DNA from: Pogonophryne albipinna
Taxonomy: Eukaryota > Chordata > Actinopteri > Perciformes > Artedidraconidae
NCBI GenBank assembly: GCA_028583405.1
Contig: CM053263.1
Span: forward strand, 2,146,715-2,210,714
Direction: 5' to 3'
DNA length: 64,000 nucleotides
Shown: positions 48,901 through 60,900 of the stretch, in pieces
Layout of the letters: each line of letters begins with the position of its first letter
How positions within the stretch are numbered: the stretch's first letter is position 1
Notes under the pieces: generated by a model
Databases searched by the model: none
What the model was told of the DNA's origin: nothing
What the model saw: the letters and a program-made list of their open reading frames with translations, nothing else
Program-made: the position numbers and the translations under genes

Positions 48901-51900
48901 GAAAAGACAGTTTCAGTCCAGCGCAAGCAAGAGGGAAACAAAACAAAACATGAAGAAACTAGAACATCACTCGAAGGTGGGTTATTGTATGAGTCAAATG
49001 TACAACTTGCGAATGTTGTATAAGTCAAATTGCCAATTGCCATATTAAAACATCAGCTGCAATTCACGACATGAAGAAGGCAGTCTCTGCATAGCATCTA
49101 ATGGAGATGCAGTTATTTCCAGCATTCTTTATTTACCATTCATTCAAGTATGTTATGCCTTTTATCTGCTAATGTACAGGAGGAGGAGTGATACACTGTC
49201 TGTCTAGTTGGCTTACATAACAGTTAAAGTTTACAGCCTAAAAAACATGGAGCATTTTTCCCCCTTTTATTCATTTTTATGTCAATTTGCACATTTCATG
49301 GTGATGCTCAGCCTCTCCCCTTAACTCCTGCAGTCATCATCATGTCAACCACAACACAGAGAAATACTGATAGAAATGTGTGTGTAGTTGTTGATACATT
49401 GCTGACAGAGGGAACTAGAATACAGATTTAAGAAATATCAGTTTTTGAGCATGTCATAAGCATGTTTTGTCTTGACTATATTACAACTATATTATAATAA
49501 AAATAATATATATTTACATTATTGAATTGATTATGATTATTATTATTAGTAGAAGTAGTTTATTTGCATTAATTATATTTTAATCTTTTTGAGGCTAGTA
49601 TTTGGCAGGAAATGCAGACGTATTCACCTGTAAACGCATACTGAACGACATACAGGACATTTACCATTTACCTCACTGTATAAAAAAGTAACTGTGTTGA
49701 TAATAATAATAAACAGGAATTATATTTGCAAAGCAGCCTACTTTGTTTCCAAAAAAAATAGTTTCACTCCTGTCGGTTGGGGGGGGGGCCTCATCTCACA
49801 ATGTCGCTTGGGGCCCCAAGTTGGCCAGGGGCGGCCCTGTAAGTACTATTTTGTTTTTAGACTTCTCTGTTTCAGTCTACTCTGTATAAATGTTCTGTAG
49901 TTCATCTGGCTAAAATTGTGTTTTTAAATCTCAGAACAGCTAAAATACCTGTTTTTCAGGCAGAAATCTGGGCAACTTATTTTTACATAAAACTGAACTA
50001 TCTGCTTCTTAGGGTTAACTTTGATTTAAACAATTGTTTTCCCCTCCTTCCTTCTTCCAAGCGACTTTGTTAACTACTTTGAAAAAAAGGTTGATGATAT
50101 TCGCTCTTCTTTTTCCGACTCACCTTTACTCACCACTGGGTCACCAGACCCTCCTTCCACCCACACACTGACCTCCTTTTCCTCTCTCTCCTAATGAGGT
50201 TCTTACCCCCATTACCTCTGCCCGTCCTACCACCTGTCCTCTGGACCCTATCCCCTCAAACCTCCTTCAGACTATCGCTCCTGATATTCTACCGTTTCTC
50301 ACCCATTTCATCAACACTTCTCTAACTTCTGGTCACTTTCCAAACAGTCTCAAGGAGGCAAGAGTAAACCCTCTCCTAAAGAAACCCACTCTCAACCCGT
50401 CTGATGTTATAAACTACAGGCCTGTCTCTCTCCTCCCGTTCCTGTCCAAAACACTTGAACGCGCAGTCTTTAAACAACTCTCCTGTTATCTCCATCAGAA
50501 CAACCTTCTGGATCCGCACCAGTCTGGTTTCAAGGCAGGTCACTCCACAGAGACTGCCCTCCTCGCTGTCTCTGAGGAACTGCACACGGCTAAAGCAGCA
50601 TCCCTCTCCTCTGTCATCATCCTTTTGGACCTGTCTGCTGCATTCGACACGGTGAATCATCAGATCCTCCTTCGCACTCTCCAAGAACTTGGAGTTTCAG
50701 GCTCTGCACTTTCCCTCATCACCTCATACCTCAAAGACCGCACCTACAGGGTTACTTGGAGAGGGTCGGAGTCCGACCCTTGTCCATTAACTACAGGGGC
50801 TCTGTCCTTGGTCCCCTCCTCTTCTCTCTGTACACAAACTCGCTCGGATCGGTCATTAGCCCGCATGGTTTTTCATACCACTGCTACGCTGACAACACGC
50901 AATTAATTATGTATTTTCCACGTTCAGAAACCCAGGTCATCGCACGCATCTCTGCTTGTCTAGCAGACATCTCTCAGTGGATGTCTGCTCATCACCTCAA
51001 GCTCAACCTTGACTGCTTTTCCTTCCGGGAAAAGAGTCCCATTCTTGACCTAACAATCAACATCGGCCCCTCTGTTGTTTCCCCGACTCAGACTGCAAGT
51101 AATCTGGGTGTGACCCTAGATAACAACCTGTCCTTCACTGCAAACATCGCTGCAACAAGCCGCTGCTGCAGATACACTCTTTACAACATCAGGAGGATAC
51201 GTCCCCTCCTGATCCAGAAAGCCACGCAGGTTCTGGTCCAGGCTCTTGTCATCTCACGCCTAGACTACTGCACCTCCCTCCTGGCTAGTCTACCTGCATG
51301 TGCCATCCGACCTCTGCAGCTCATCCAGAATGCAGCGGCTCGTCTGGTCTTCAACCTTCCTAAATCTTCCCACACCGCACCACTCCTCCGCTCCCTTCAC
51401 TGGCTTCCAGTAACTGCTAGAATCCACTTCAAGACAATGGTACTTGCGTACCATGCTGCGAATGAATCTGGCCCTTCCTACATCCAGGACATGGTTAAAC
51501 TGTACACCCCAGCGCGTGCACTCCGCTCTGCATCAGCCAAACAGCTCGCTGCACCCGCACTGTGAGGTGGACCCAAGTTCCCATCAGCAAAAACACGTGG
51601 GTTTGCTATCCTGGCTCCAAAATGGTGGAATGAGCTCCCCATTGACATCAGGACAGCAGAAAGCTTACACACCTTCCGACGCAGACTAAAAACTAATCTC
51701 TTTCGACTCCACTTCGAGCGATAGAATTACTAACAAAGAACTTATATACTAACAAAGGACTGGCTTATCTAAAGCCAGTTGAGTAGCAATTGAAATGTTT
51801 TGGCTCTATGAAACCTGATGTACTTATATGATTCTGTTTTCTTGAAGTTTGTATCTTCTTGGTCGAATGCACTTACTGTATGTAAGTCGCTTTGGATAAA

Positions 51901-54900
51901 AGCGTCAGCTAAATGCAATGTAATGTAATGTTCTCTATTATCTTCCAACTGAACTGCTTTGAATTCAGATGTGAACAACAACATGAATATGAATACAGTG
52001 TTTGACTGACTTGCTTGTTTACATCCCCTGACTGTCCCAAAGGGGCGAGTACATGACTCTGCAAACAGATGCTGGGGGAATGCCTTTGCATTTGTCATGC
52101 TTTCTTTAATATTTCTGTCCTATATTTCCTAGCTTCAATGCAAATGACTCTTATTTTCTTTTTATATTAACCTTTACATTCATTTGTCCTGATAAAATCC
52201 GAACCTGAGGTGTACTCTCTAATGTTTCACAACTTTTCTCTTGATCTTGTTAGAGCTGATTGCAGCAGTGCATCATTATTTCCTAGACATTTTCTTACCT
52301 TGCAGAATTTTCTGCAGCATATGCTGTATCCACTGAGCCACATCCAAGGCTAGGGGTAAATCAATGGTGGTCTAATGTACACAACCTTTGAGACATCAGC
52401 ATAGATAACCTTCAAGAAAACCCTTCCTAATCCCTCAGCATGTGTTGTTTTCTTATTCTTGGCATGTGGTCCTCACCTGGCTGCCATACCAGACTGAGAC
52501 ACTTCTAGATAATTCATCTAGTTTTCCTCTTCCATCTTCGGGGAGCCTCCTTGCTCACAATCTCCACCACGTTTATGTGCTTTTACAGAAATCTATGGAC
52601 TAGAAAATGCATCACAATAATTAGAAAAAGCAAAGTGTGTAGACAAGGGTTGTTGACTGCCTATATGAGGCTCAACTCAGGATGGGAACAATGAACATCC
52701 TGTTTATTTGCATCAGTGGTTTAAACTGTGGTTTTGCATCAGTTTTTTAAATATAGCACTAAAGCTTCTGTTGTGGGCAGAGATAGTAGATAGGTATTTG
52801 AGGGAGAACATAATGTTAGGTCGCCCTGGGCTGGAGACATATGTCTCCCCCTGTGAATCCTGGGATTACAGCCAAAGGAAAAAGGGCAAAATAATAGAGG
52901 CGGGAAAGCTCTGTAATGAAATCGAGGACAGCAGAGGAGCTGAGTTATCACATACAGAACAATCAGTGGTGCCTATCTCTTATTCACCACACTAATCAAT
53001 GCTGTCGTCACCATGGTTTATTGCATATGTAATGCCAGAATATTGACTCAGAGGGCATTTGCACACGCAGCAGATTTCTGTGTCGAGTGGGAGCGTTTGA
53101 TAGTACAGTACTGTATATCAATGTGGAGAATTAATGTGTGAAGGTGTGTTCATCTGAGTTGCAAGAGATACTGTATGTGGGAGTGTGTGTATATATGTAG
53201 TTACTGCATCAGGTTACCTTTCTTGCGCGTCTGGCTTTTTAACAGCACTTTAAAACACATCCGAGTCCTGCTGGCAAACGCATCAGATCCTTATGTTAAA
53301 TGCGTTTGTTTGCCTGAGTGAGGGGACTGACCCTGATTTTGGGCATGTTTACCTTATTATTCTAAGCGTTCTTCATCGCTGTACTAAACTTTTATTGCTG
53401 GAGTGCTCAGAATATTGATAGTCTCTTTGGCTCACTTGTGTCTCATTAAAGATTCATAGGGATTTGAGCAGGGCTTTAGCTGTAATACAGAAGCAAGTAG
53501 AAGGAAACACCTTTTCAGGATGGAACAAGACTGCTCTCTGGTGGTCAGTGTGGGGATTAGACAAAAAGTCTCAACCTTTAACCCTAAAAAGGCCTAAATT
53601 GGAATATTTTCTAAAGATAAGGTCAAGGTATTTTGAATTCTATCAACACCGATTCCCCTGATCCTCACTCTTTGGTATTTATGCACACACTAACTCACCC
53701 CTTCTTCTTCCCTCAGCATGCAAGACGGTGGTGCAGGCAGACATAGTGTTTCTGGTGGATGAGTCATGGAGTGTGGGCCAGACCAGCTTCTCCAGGGTCA
53801 AAGACTTCATCTCGACCATCATCTCCTCCTTTCAGGGCATGGTGTTTGGAACAGAGGGGGTCCGATTTGGAGTCACTGTCTTTGGGGATGTCCCAAGGTA
53901 ATACTTGAATATCAAAATGTTAAAGACAGCAATTCATTGCTATTAAGCCAGACACATTTATGTTTTGTCCACATCTGTTAGAAAAAACACAAAAAATACA
54001 ATATTTAAATTAAAGGAGAAACAAAACACAATGTACACAAACTCCAATATCTGTTTTAACTATTTCCTTTTTGATACTGTACATGATCGTATTTCCCCTG
54101 TTTATCTGTGTAGGATGCGGATTGCTTTGACAGACTACAGCTCACAGGAAGAGGTGCTCCGAGCCGTCAGAGACCTCCCCTATGTGGGTGGATCGAGGAG
54201 GATGGGGGACGCCCTCCAGTTTCTGGTTGACGCCGTGTTCAGCCCTGTTATCAGCCGTGACCATGCCCCGAAGGTAGAGTGCTTCATGTGAAAACCTATC
54301 CGTGGTGACTGCATTCGTCTGCCATAAAGGGATTTTAGTATACCAACATACTTGGAGCAAAGCATAGAAAAAAGATACCCTTGAAATGTGCCAGAAACTA
54401 CACATGCTGTAGGTAATTTCAAGAATAAGCAAAGGTAAAAGAGGTCTCATAACAAAAACTTCTTCCATGAATGTTAACAATACAAAGGGCATATCTCTTG
54501 TTAATGTATGACAAAGTGTTGACACACAAGCAACTGGAAGATGATTGATTCAAGATTACAGCCCACACTGCAAAGACTATTTCTTCCAGCTGGCCATTAT
54601 CACGGATATGATGTATTCTCTGGCCCTATTTGAAAGGAAATTACTAGTTAGAGGTCTGTATTTGTACAGGAAGGAACATTGTGTGGAAAGACACAAATAA
54701 AACAAACCGGCGGCCCATTTTACACCACTGACAAGCTTTTTTACGCATTGAATGCAAACTGAGAGGATGTCTGATAGAAAAGTTACTATTGGAAACAGCC
54801 TTATACTTTGGTTTGTTGTTTTGCTTCCAGAAGACAAAAAGGAAAGGGGGGAGGCAAAACATTGTGCGTTTGCCACGGATTTAACATGCTAAATATGCTG

Positions 54901-57900
54901 AATGACTGTGCATAAGGGTAGACTAAAGGCCAAAAGTGAGATACTCCTCAACAGGTTCATTTGATGGCCATCCAGCGATAAACAATGGAGATGAACCTTC
55001 TTTGTCACAGAATCATGTTTCAAATTGGTACTGATGAGCCCCGCTAATGCTATTCCAAAAGTATTCAGTTTGTGTGAACTAAATGTCTCAAACAGTCTAA
55101 CACCGTAGTGTAGCTTCACTATAACACAGCTGGTTAGCATTCCATTCGCCTCTCTATCTCTGAGTTAGTGTGTGAATCATGTTGCAGCAGCACTCTTGAC
55201 GTGGGAAGGCAGTGAATTCAGGATTAGCTGATATATCAAATTGTACAGCCAGAGCACATGCAGCTACATTCTCATATCGATGATTTCGAGCCCCCTCCTT
55301 CATTGACTGATGGATGAGCTGTGAAGTAACTGTTTTAATTTTCCTTAATGGGCAAATTACCAGTTTCTGTTGCAAGCTAGCATCATTGAATTCCACTTTG
55401 GCTTAGGGTTTGATTTATTGGGCTTGAGTAAAACCATGAGTCCATGCTTTTTGAGCATAACTCTGAATAGCAGGGATGTTATTTTTATTGAAATAAAACG
55501 TTGTTTGACTAGTGAATAAACATCGATTAAACACATTTTCACAAAACTAAATGCAGAAACTGAATAACTGTAATGAAAACAAACTGCTGTCGTTGTTATG
55601 CAAATTATCAGGTTGTTTTTTGATTGTTTAATTATGTTTATTGACCTAATATAATAGATTATTTCTGTCACCCTGCACAGATTGTTGTAATGATCACAAA
55701 CGGACGTTCAGGCGACCTGGTCGATGCTGCAGCCAAAGCTGTGGCTGACAATGGGATTTCTCTCTTTGCAGTAGGTGAGTGTGGAAGTATTGTGGATTCC
55801 TGCAACATCCCCACTGCAGAGACCCCTCACATTTTATCGGAGCTCTGCCGGCTTATCTGCGGTGTTTGCACTCAGAAATTCATGTCCTGAACATTTTAAT
55901 TCATTGGATTCAGTGTGGGTATTTGTGAGTGTGCATGACATTCTTGTTTTTGAGAGTCTGAGTGTTTGTATGGGCAAACATAACAACGTCTACTACTAAA
56001 TATGTATTCATCTCCTGTGCTGTAAAAGTTTACTTTTTGACGGTGTGGAAAAGCTTTTTTATCCTACATGTTTCCCCCACTCATGAATACAAACTGCTGC
56101 TAACCCACAAGTATACTTACACATATCTCTTACACACACGCATGAGCCCACAAGCCCACAACTCACTCCCTCAGCTGGGAGCGGTGTAATAATTACTGTT
56201 CATTAGCCGGTGGTGTGCTAATCGCAGCCATTTATCATTAGGCGATTCAGTGTCCTCCATCTGCACCTCTGACACTGAGGCTTGCTCCTCTCGTTCATCA
56301 CTCCCGCAGAGAAGCTCCACGTGCCTCCCCTGTACTCGTGCTAATCCAAGCCCTGCCTATGGAGCCTGTATTGCAGTCTTGATAACAAATATGCACAAAT
56401 ATATGCATCACAATGCATGTTCCTGTCTAGGTTCAGGTTTTAAGTAACTGGTATTGTAACCCCGCTCTCCCTGAAGACTTGCATCATGTTCATTTGCATC
56501 TTTTAAAAAAGGTTTTGTATGTTTCAGAATGGTACAACTTTTTGAGCTCTGATTTAATCTTTAGCAGGTGTTTGTCATTTCCATGAACTAACAAAAACAG
56601 CCTATGTATGTACCCTGGATGTATAAAGATAATTCATGCAGATCTCAAATGAATCACTCAAACTGCCACAGCTCCTCTTAGTGGTGTAAGTTTGTAAAGA
56701 AAACAGCTATGATTAATATTCACTTGTTTTTATTACGCCTTAATCAAGTGAGCCTCATCAAATGTATGGCAGGCCATTTATTGTGTTCATTGTTTTTGAA
56801 AGGTTGTTATCTGCCTTTTCTAAACGTAGTGGGCTTATGGTGTAGACAGACGGTGTTTATTTGACTGCATTGTGTGTTTTTGTCGGTCCTGTGCCAGGTG
56901 TTCGGGGGGCTGATGAGGCAGAGCTAAGGAGGATCGTGTCAGAGCCACATGAGGAGCACCTGTTACGCGGCGCTGACTACTCTCTCCTTGAAACCATCCT
57001 TCCCAAACTGTCCCGCAGGGTGTGCTTTACTGCCTCTGAACCACCACTTCCTGTGAAAACTTCCCAGCCTGGTGGGTCAATACACATCCAGTTTCAAAAA
57101 TAATTTAACCAACCTTCATTTAAAAAAAAGAAAAGATGCCCTTATATTGACAGCTGTTTACATTTCTAGAGTGATGAATTGCAGCTTGCAAAGTACAATA
57201 AATATGATTAATAGTTCTCTCTTCTCTCAATATGCCCTGAAGTTTTGTCACTAAGATGGATTTATCTTGCTGACAGGTTTTACTGCAAAACCACTTTGCA
57301 TGTTTAATGTTCCCTGTTCCTTTTCTCACAGATATTTCATGTATATTGTCATCCAATGCCTCTTCCTGTACCTTCTCTCAAACCTAGTTGAGAAGCGTGT
57401 GGTGGGCCCCAGAGACCTGCAGGTTAGCGAGTTGGCCCACAGTTCCCTCAGACTGACATGGGGCCAAGCCACAGGTGGTGTCACTGGATATCGTCTCCTC
57501 ATCTACCCTCTCAGCTCCAGTGGAAGCCTCCCCCTCCAACAAAGACAGGTGCGGTGTAACCACTGTGCATGATTAAAGTTACAGTGCAGTACATCCCTCA
57601 ATTGCTCATGCCCATGACTGCTTATGCTCAAAACTGCATGTCAACTCTAACTACATGTGTGACCAGCAAATGTACTGCACATACAAGCATTGAGTCATTG
57701 TGTTATATGTACAATCAAATCTGTGTAACTTTCCAAATCGCACAATATTGCATCAATGGGATCAGCATGGTCCCTATTTCTCCCACAATATCTGCGCTTC
57801 GGTTTTACCTGCAGTGGTACTCTTGATAAACAGAACAACAAATTAATAATGTATGTTATAAAGCACAACACCCCATCTAATTTGAATAAAATGGAGAAGA

Positions 57901-60900
57901 TGGAATTAAACCCTTACTTTCATCAAAGCACAAGGATGCTGGTGGCTGCTGTCTCTGTGTATTTCTCTCTTCTGCCCTAACTTCAACACACACATGCATG
58001 CACACATGCACACACATACCCTGTCTCCTCTCAATCTTCTGCATTGATTGTATTCAACAGGTTGATGTGAAGGCAGATGTGAACACCGCTGTGGTTAGTG
58101 AGCTGAGTCCTAAAACAGACTATTCCCTCACTCTCTACGCTGTCTACCCCAGCCTTATAGGAGATTCAGCAACAATCACCGTCCAGACAAGTGGGTGTCA
58201 CACACCATTGCATGCTCATGCACAAATACTTCTGCCCATTTGTTTTCCATTTCACTGTACCTTGCTTACCTGAGCAACAATGTTCTGCCTTGTAGCCCCT
58301 TTGCCTCAGGTGTCAAACTTCCGAGTTATCGAGGAGGGCCTGTACTCTCTGCGCCTGGGATGGACGCCTTCTCTAGGGAAGCTCAACGGATTTAAGATAT
58401 TCATCCCAAGATGTATGCTTGCAATACACAATGCAATTATTATCATTTTACAACCCACACATTGCAAGTATGAAGTATACAAATGTCTGTTTTACAGACA
58501 AGTGTATACATCTCAGTTTCTACAGGCATTTGTATACATCTCCGTTTCTAATAGACACGTGTTCTGAGTCTGATTCTTCTGGATGTTTTGTTCTGCAGCC
58601 TACCGACCAGGATTTGCATATGAGAACCTGCTTCCTGGAGACAAATCTTCTCATGTGATTGACAGCCTGGAGGAGGATAAGAAGTACACCATCAGTATTT
58701 ATGCTATTTACCCCCAGGGACCAAGTGAAACTATTTCAATAGTAGGGAAGACATGTAAGTGTATTGCTTTGATGAAAACACCTCATTTTGTATGTTCACT
58801 TTCCACTTAATTTAGTTTTATTTACCACTTGTAATACTCTGACTTAACACTGACAAAAATATATGGATAGCTGTTATAATAGGAAACAAGCTACACAAGG
58901 AAGCAAATGCCAATGTGTAATACTGTAATATTACCACAGCATGGCGCTGTTGTTCTGGAGAAACACTTGCACAAGGTCCTTTACATGCAGACTCATTTAT
59001 CTCTATTTCATAGTGCTAGAGAAATATCTCCAGAGGTCTTGAGTTGAATGGATTGAGATTGTTATGTTTCTTATTTTATTAAAGGGGACCTATTATGCAA
59101 AATCCACTTTTTCACGTCTTTTATGCATAAACATGTGTCCCCCATGTGTAAAGAGATTCTGAAAGTTTCAGGAAAAAAGATTCGCTCACTTTTTGTCCTG
59201 ATCCATTTATATAAAAACATGAACATGAGCTGATCAGATTTTGGCCACTTTATGATGTCATAACGACTCTTTGGCTTGTGTAACCATTAGCCAATCACCA
59301 ATCAAGGTCATTTAAATTAAATAACTTGACTCTTATCATAACTATGATTTTTTTAAATGACTAAATAAACTTAGACTGAATATTGAATATGAGTGTGCTC
59401 TTCCTGCATATGTGTGTGTTTGTGTGAACATGGGTGTGTTTCACAGTAAAACTGGTACGAGTTCAGAAGTTCCTGGTTCAAAACGCCACCACAGACACCG
59501 TCCAGGCACGATGGGCATCCGTTAAGGGTGCCACAGGATACCGTCTGACATGGGAATCCCCAGGTACGGTTCCATCTTTACTTAGTAATTATACACAAGG
59601 TTTATCAAACAGAAAATAACCGTGGTTTGTGAAACAAAGCCAAAAAGTGTCTCTCTCTCTATATATATCTTTCAGATGGCCACATAGAGAACATAAACCT
59701 CGGGGACAACTTTAACTTCTACATGATCCAGGGCCTGCACTCAGCCTCTGAGTACACCATCACCATCAACCCCATATTTGGAGACGTTGAGGGGCCCATC
59801 ACCAGCACCAAACTCAAGACATGTAACTAGCACTTGTATAAAATAAATAAAAAATACATGTACATGGTTACAGTTTTAAAGACCCATACAAGATTAGATG
59901 AAGATGTCCTTCATGTCTTTCTTTGTCTCAGTGGAAAGCAGTGCAGTACAAACTTTGAAGGTGTCTGCTGTGAGCACCAGTACTGCTGTCATCTCATGGA
60001 ACAGTGTCCCAGGGGCTACAGGGTACAGACTGGCCTGGGGACCCACTCCAGGTGAGTCACTTTCTCTCTATGTCAGCCTTCATGTTTTTGCTTTTGACAC
60101 CATCAAAGTGATATATCAGATTACTCTCGGGTTCATACACTGAACAAAAATATAAATGCAACACTTTTGTTTTTGCTCCCATTTTTCATGAGATGAACTC
60201 AAAGATCTAAAACATTTTCTATATACACAAAATAACCATTTCTCTCATATTGTTCACAAATCTGAAAAAGTCTGTGATAGTGAGCACTTCTCCTTTGCCG
60301 AGATAATCCATCCCACCTCACAGGTGTGGCATATCAAGATGCTGATTAGACAGCATGATTATTGCACAGGTGTGCCTTAGGCTGGCCACAATAAAAGGCC
60401 ACTCTGAAACGTGCAGTTTTGCTTTATTGGAGGGGTCTGGGGGGGTCCGAAAACCAGTCAGTATCTGGTGTGACCACCATTTGCCTCACGCAGTGCAACA
60501 CATCTCCTTCGCATAGAGTTGATCAGGTTGTTGATTGTGGCCTGTGGAATGTTGGTCCACTGCTCTTCAATGGCTGTGCCAAGTTGCTGGGTATTGGCAG
60601 GAACTGGAACACGCTGTCGTATACGCCGATCCAGAGCAACCCAAACATGCTCAATGGGTGACATGTCCGGTGAGTATGCTGGCCATGCAAGAACTGGGAT
60701 GTTTTCAGCCTCCAGGAATTGTGTACAGATCCTTGCAACATGTGGCCATGCATTATCATGCTGCAACATGAGGTGATGGTCGTGGATGAATGGCACAACA
60801 ATGGGCCTCAGGATCTCGTCACGGTATCTCTGTGCATTCACAATGCCATCAATAAAATGCACCTGTGTTCGTCGTCCATAACATACGCCTGCCCATACCA

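Larger units (their letters stand above)
48601..51930 (+). mobile_element. Second L2/CR1-like LINE copy, internally deleted and split by a hAT element
   Basis: Flanked by TTCTC at 48596-48600 and 51931-51935. The leader (CAGTGTGCAAACTCG ... TTTTTAGACTTCTCTGTTTC) matches copy 1 from about 32481. After GATTTAAACA (about 50030) the sequence jumps to the reverse-transcriptase half, equal to copy 1 from about 34340, so about 1.6 kb including the endonuclease is missing. The 3' tail is the same as in copy 1. A hAT element (48658-49839) interrupts the leader. Confidence 0.85.

Noticed and set aside
48836..49048. Small gene inside the hAT element ([15 protein letters not shown])
   Set aside because: It may be a transposase N-terminal remnant, but 71 codons with no domain I can name are not enough for a gene call.
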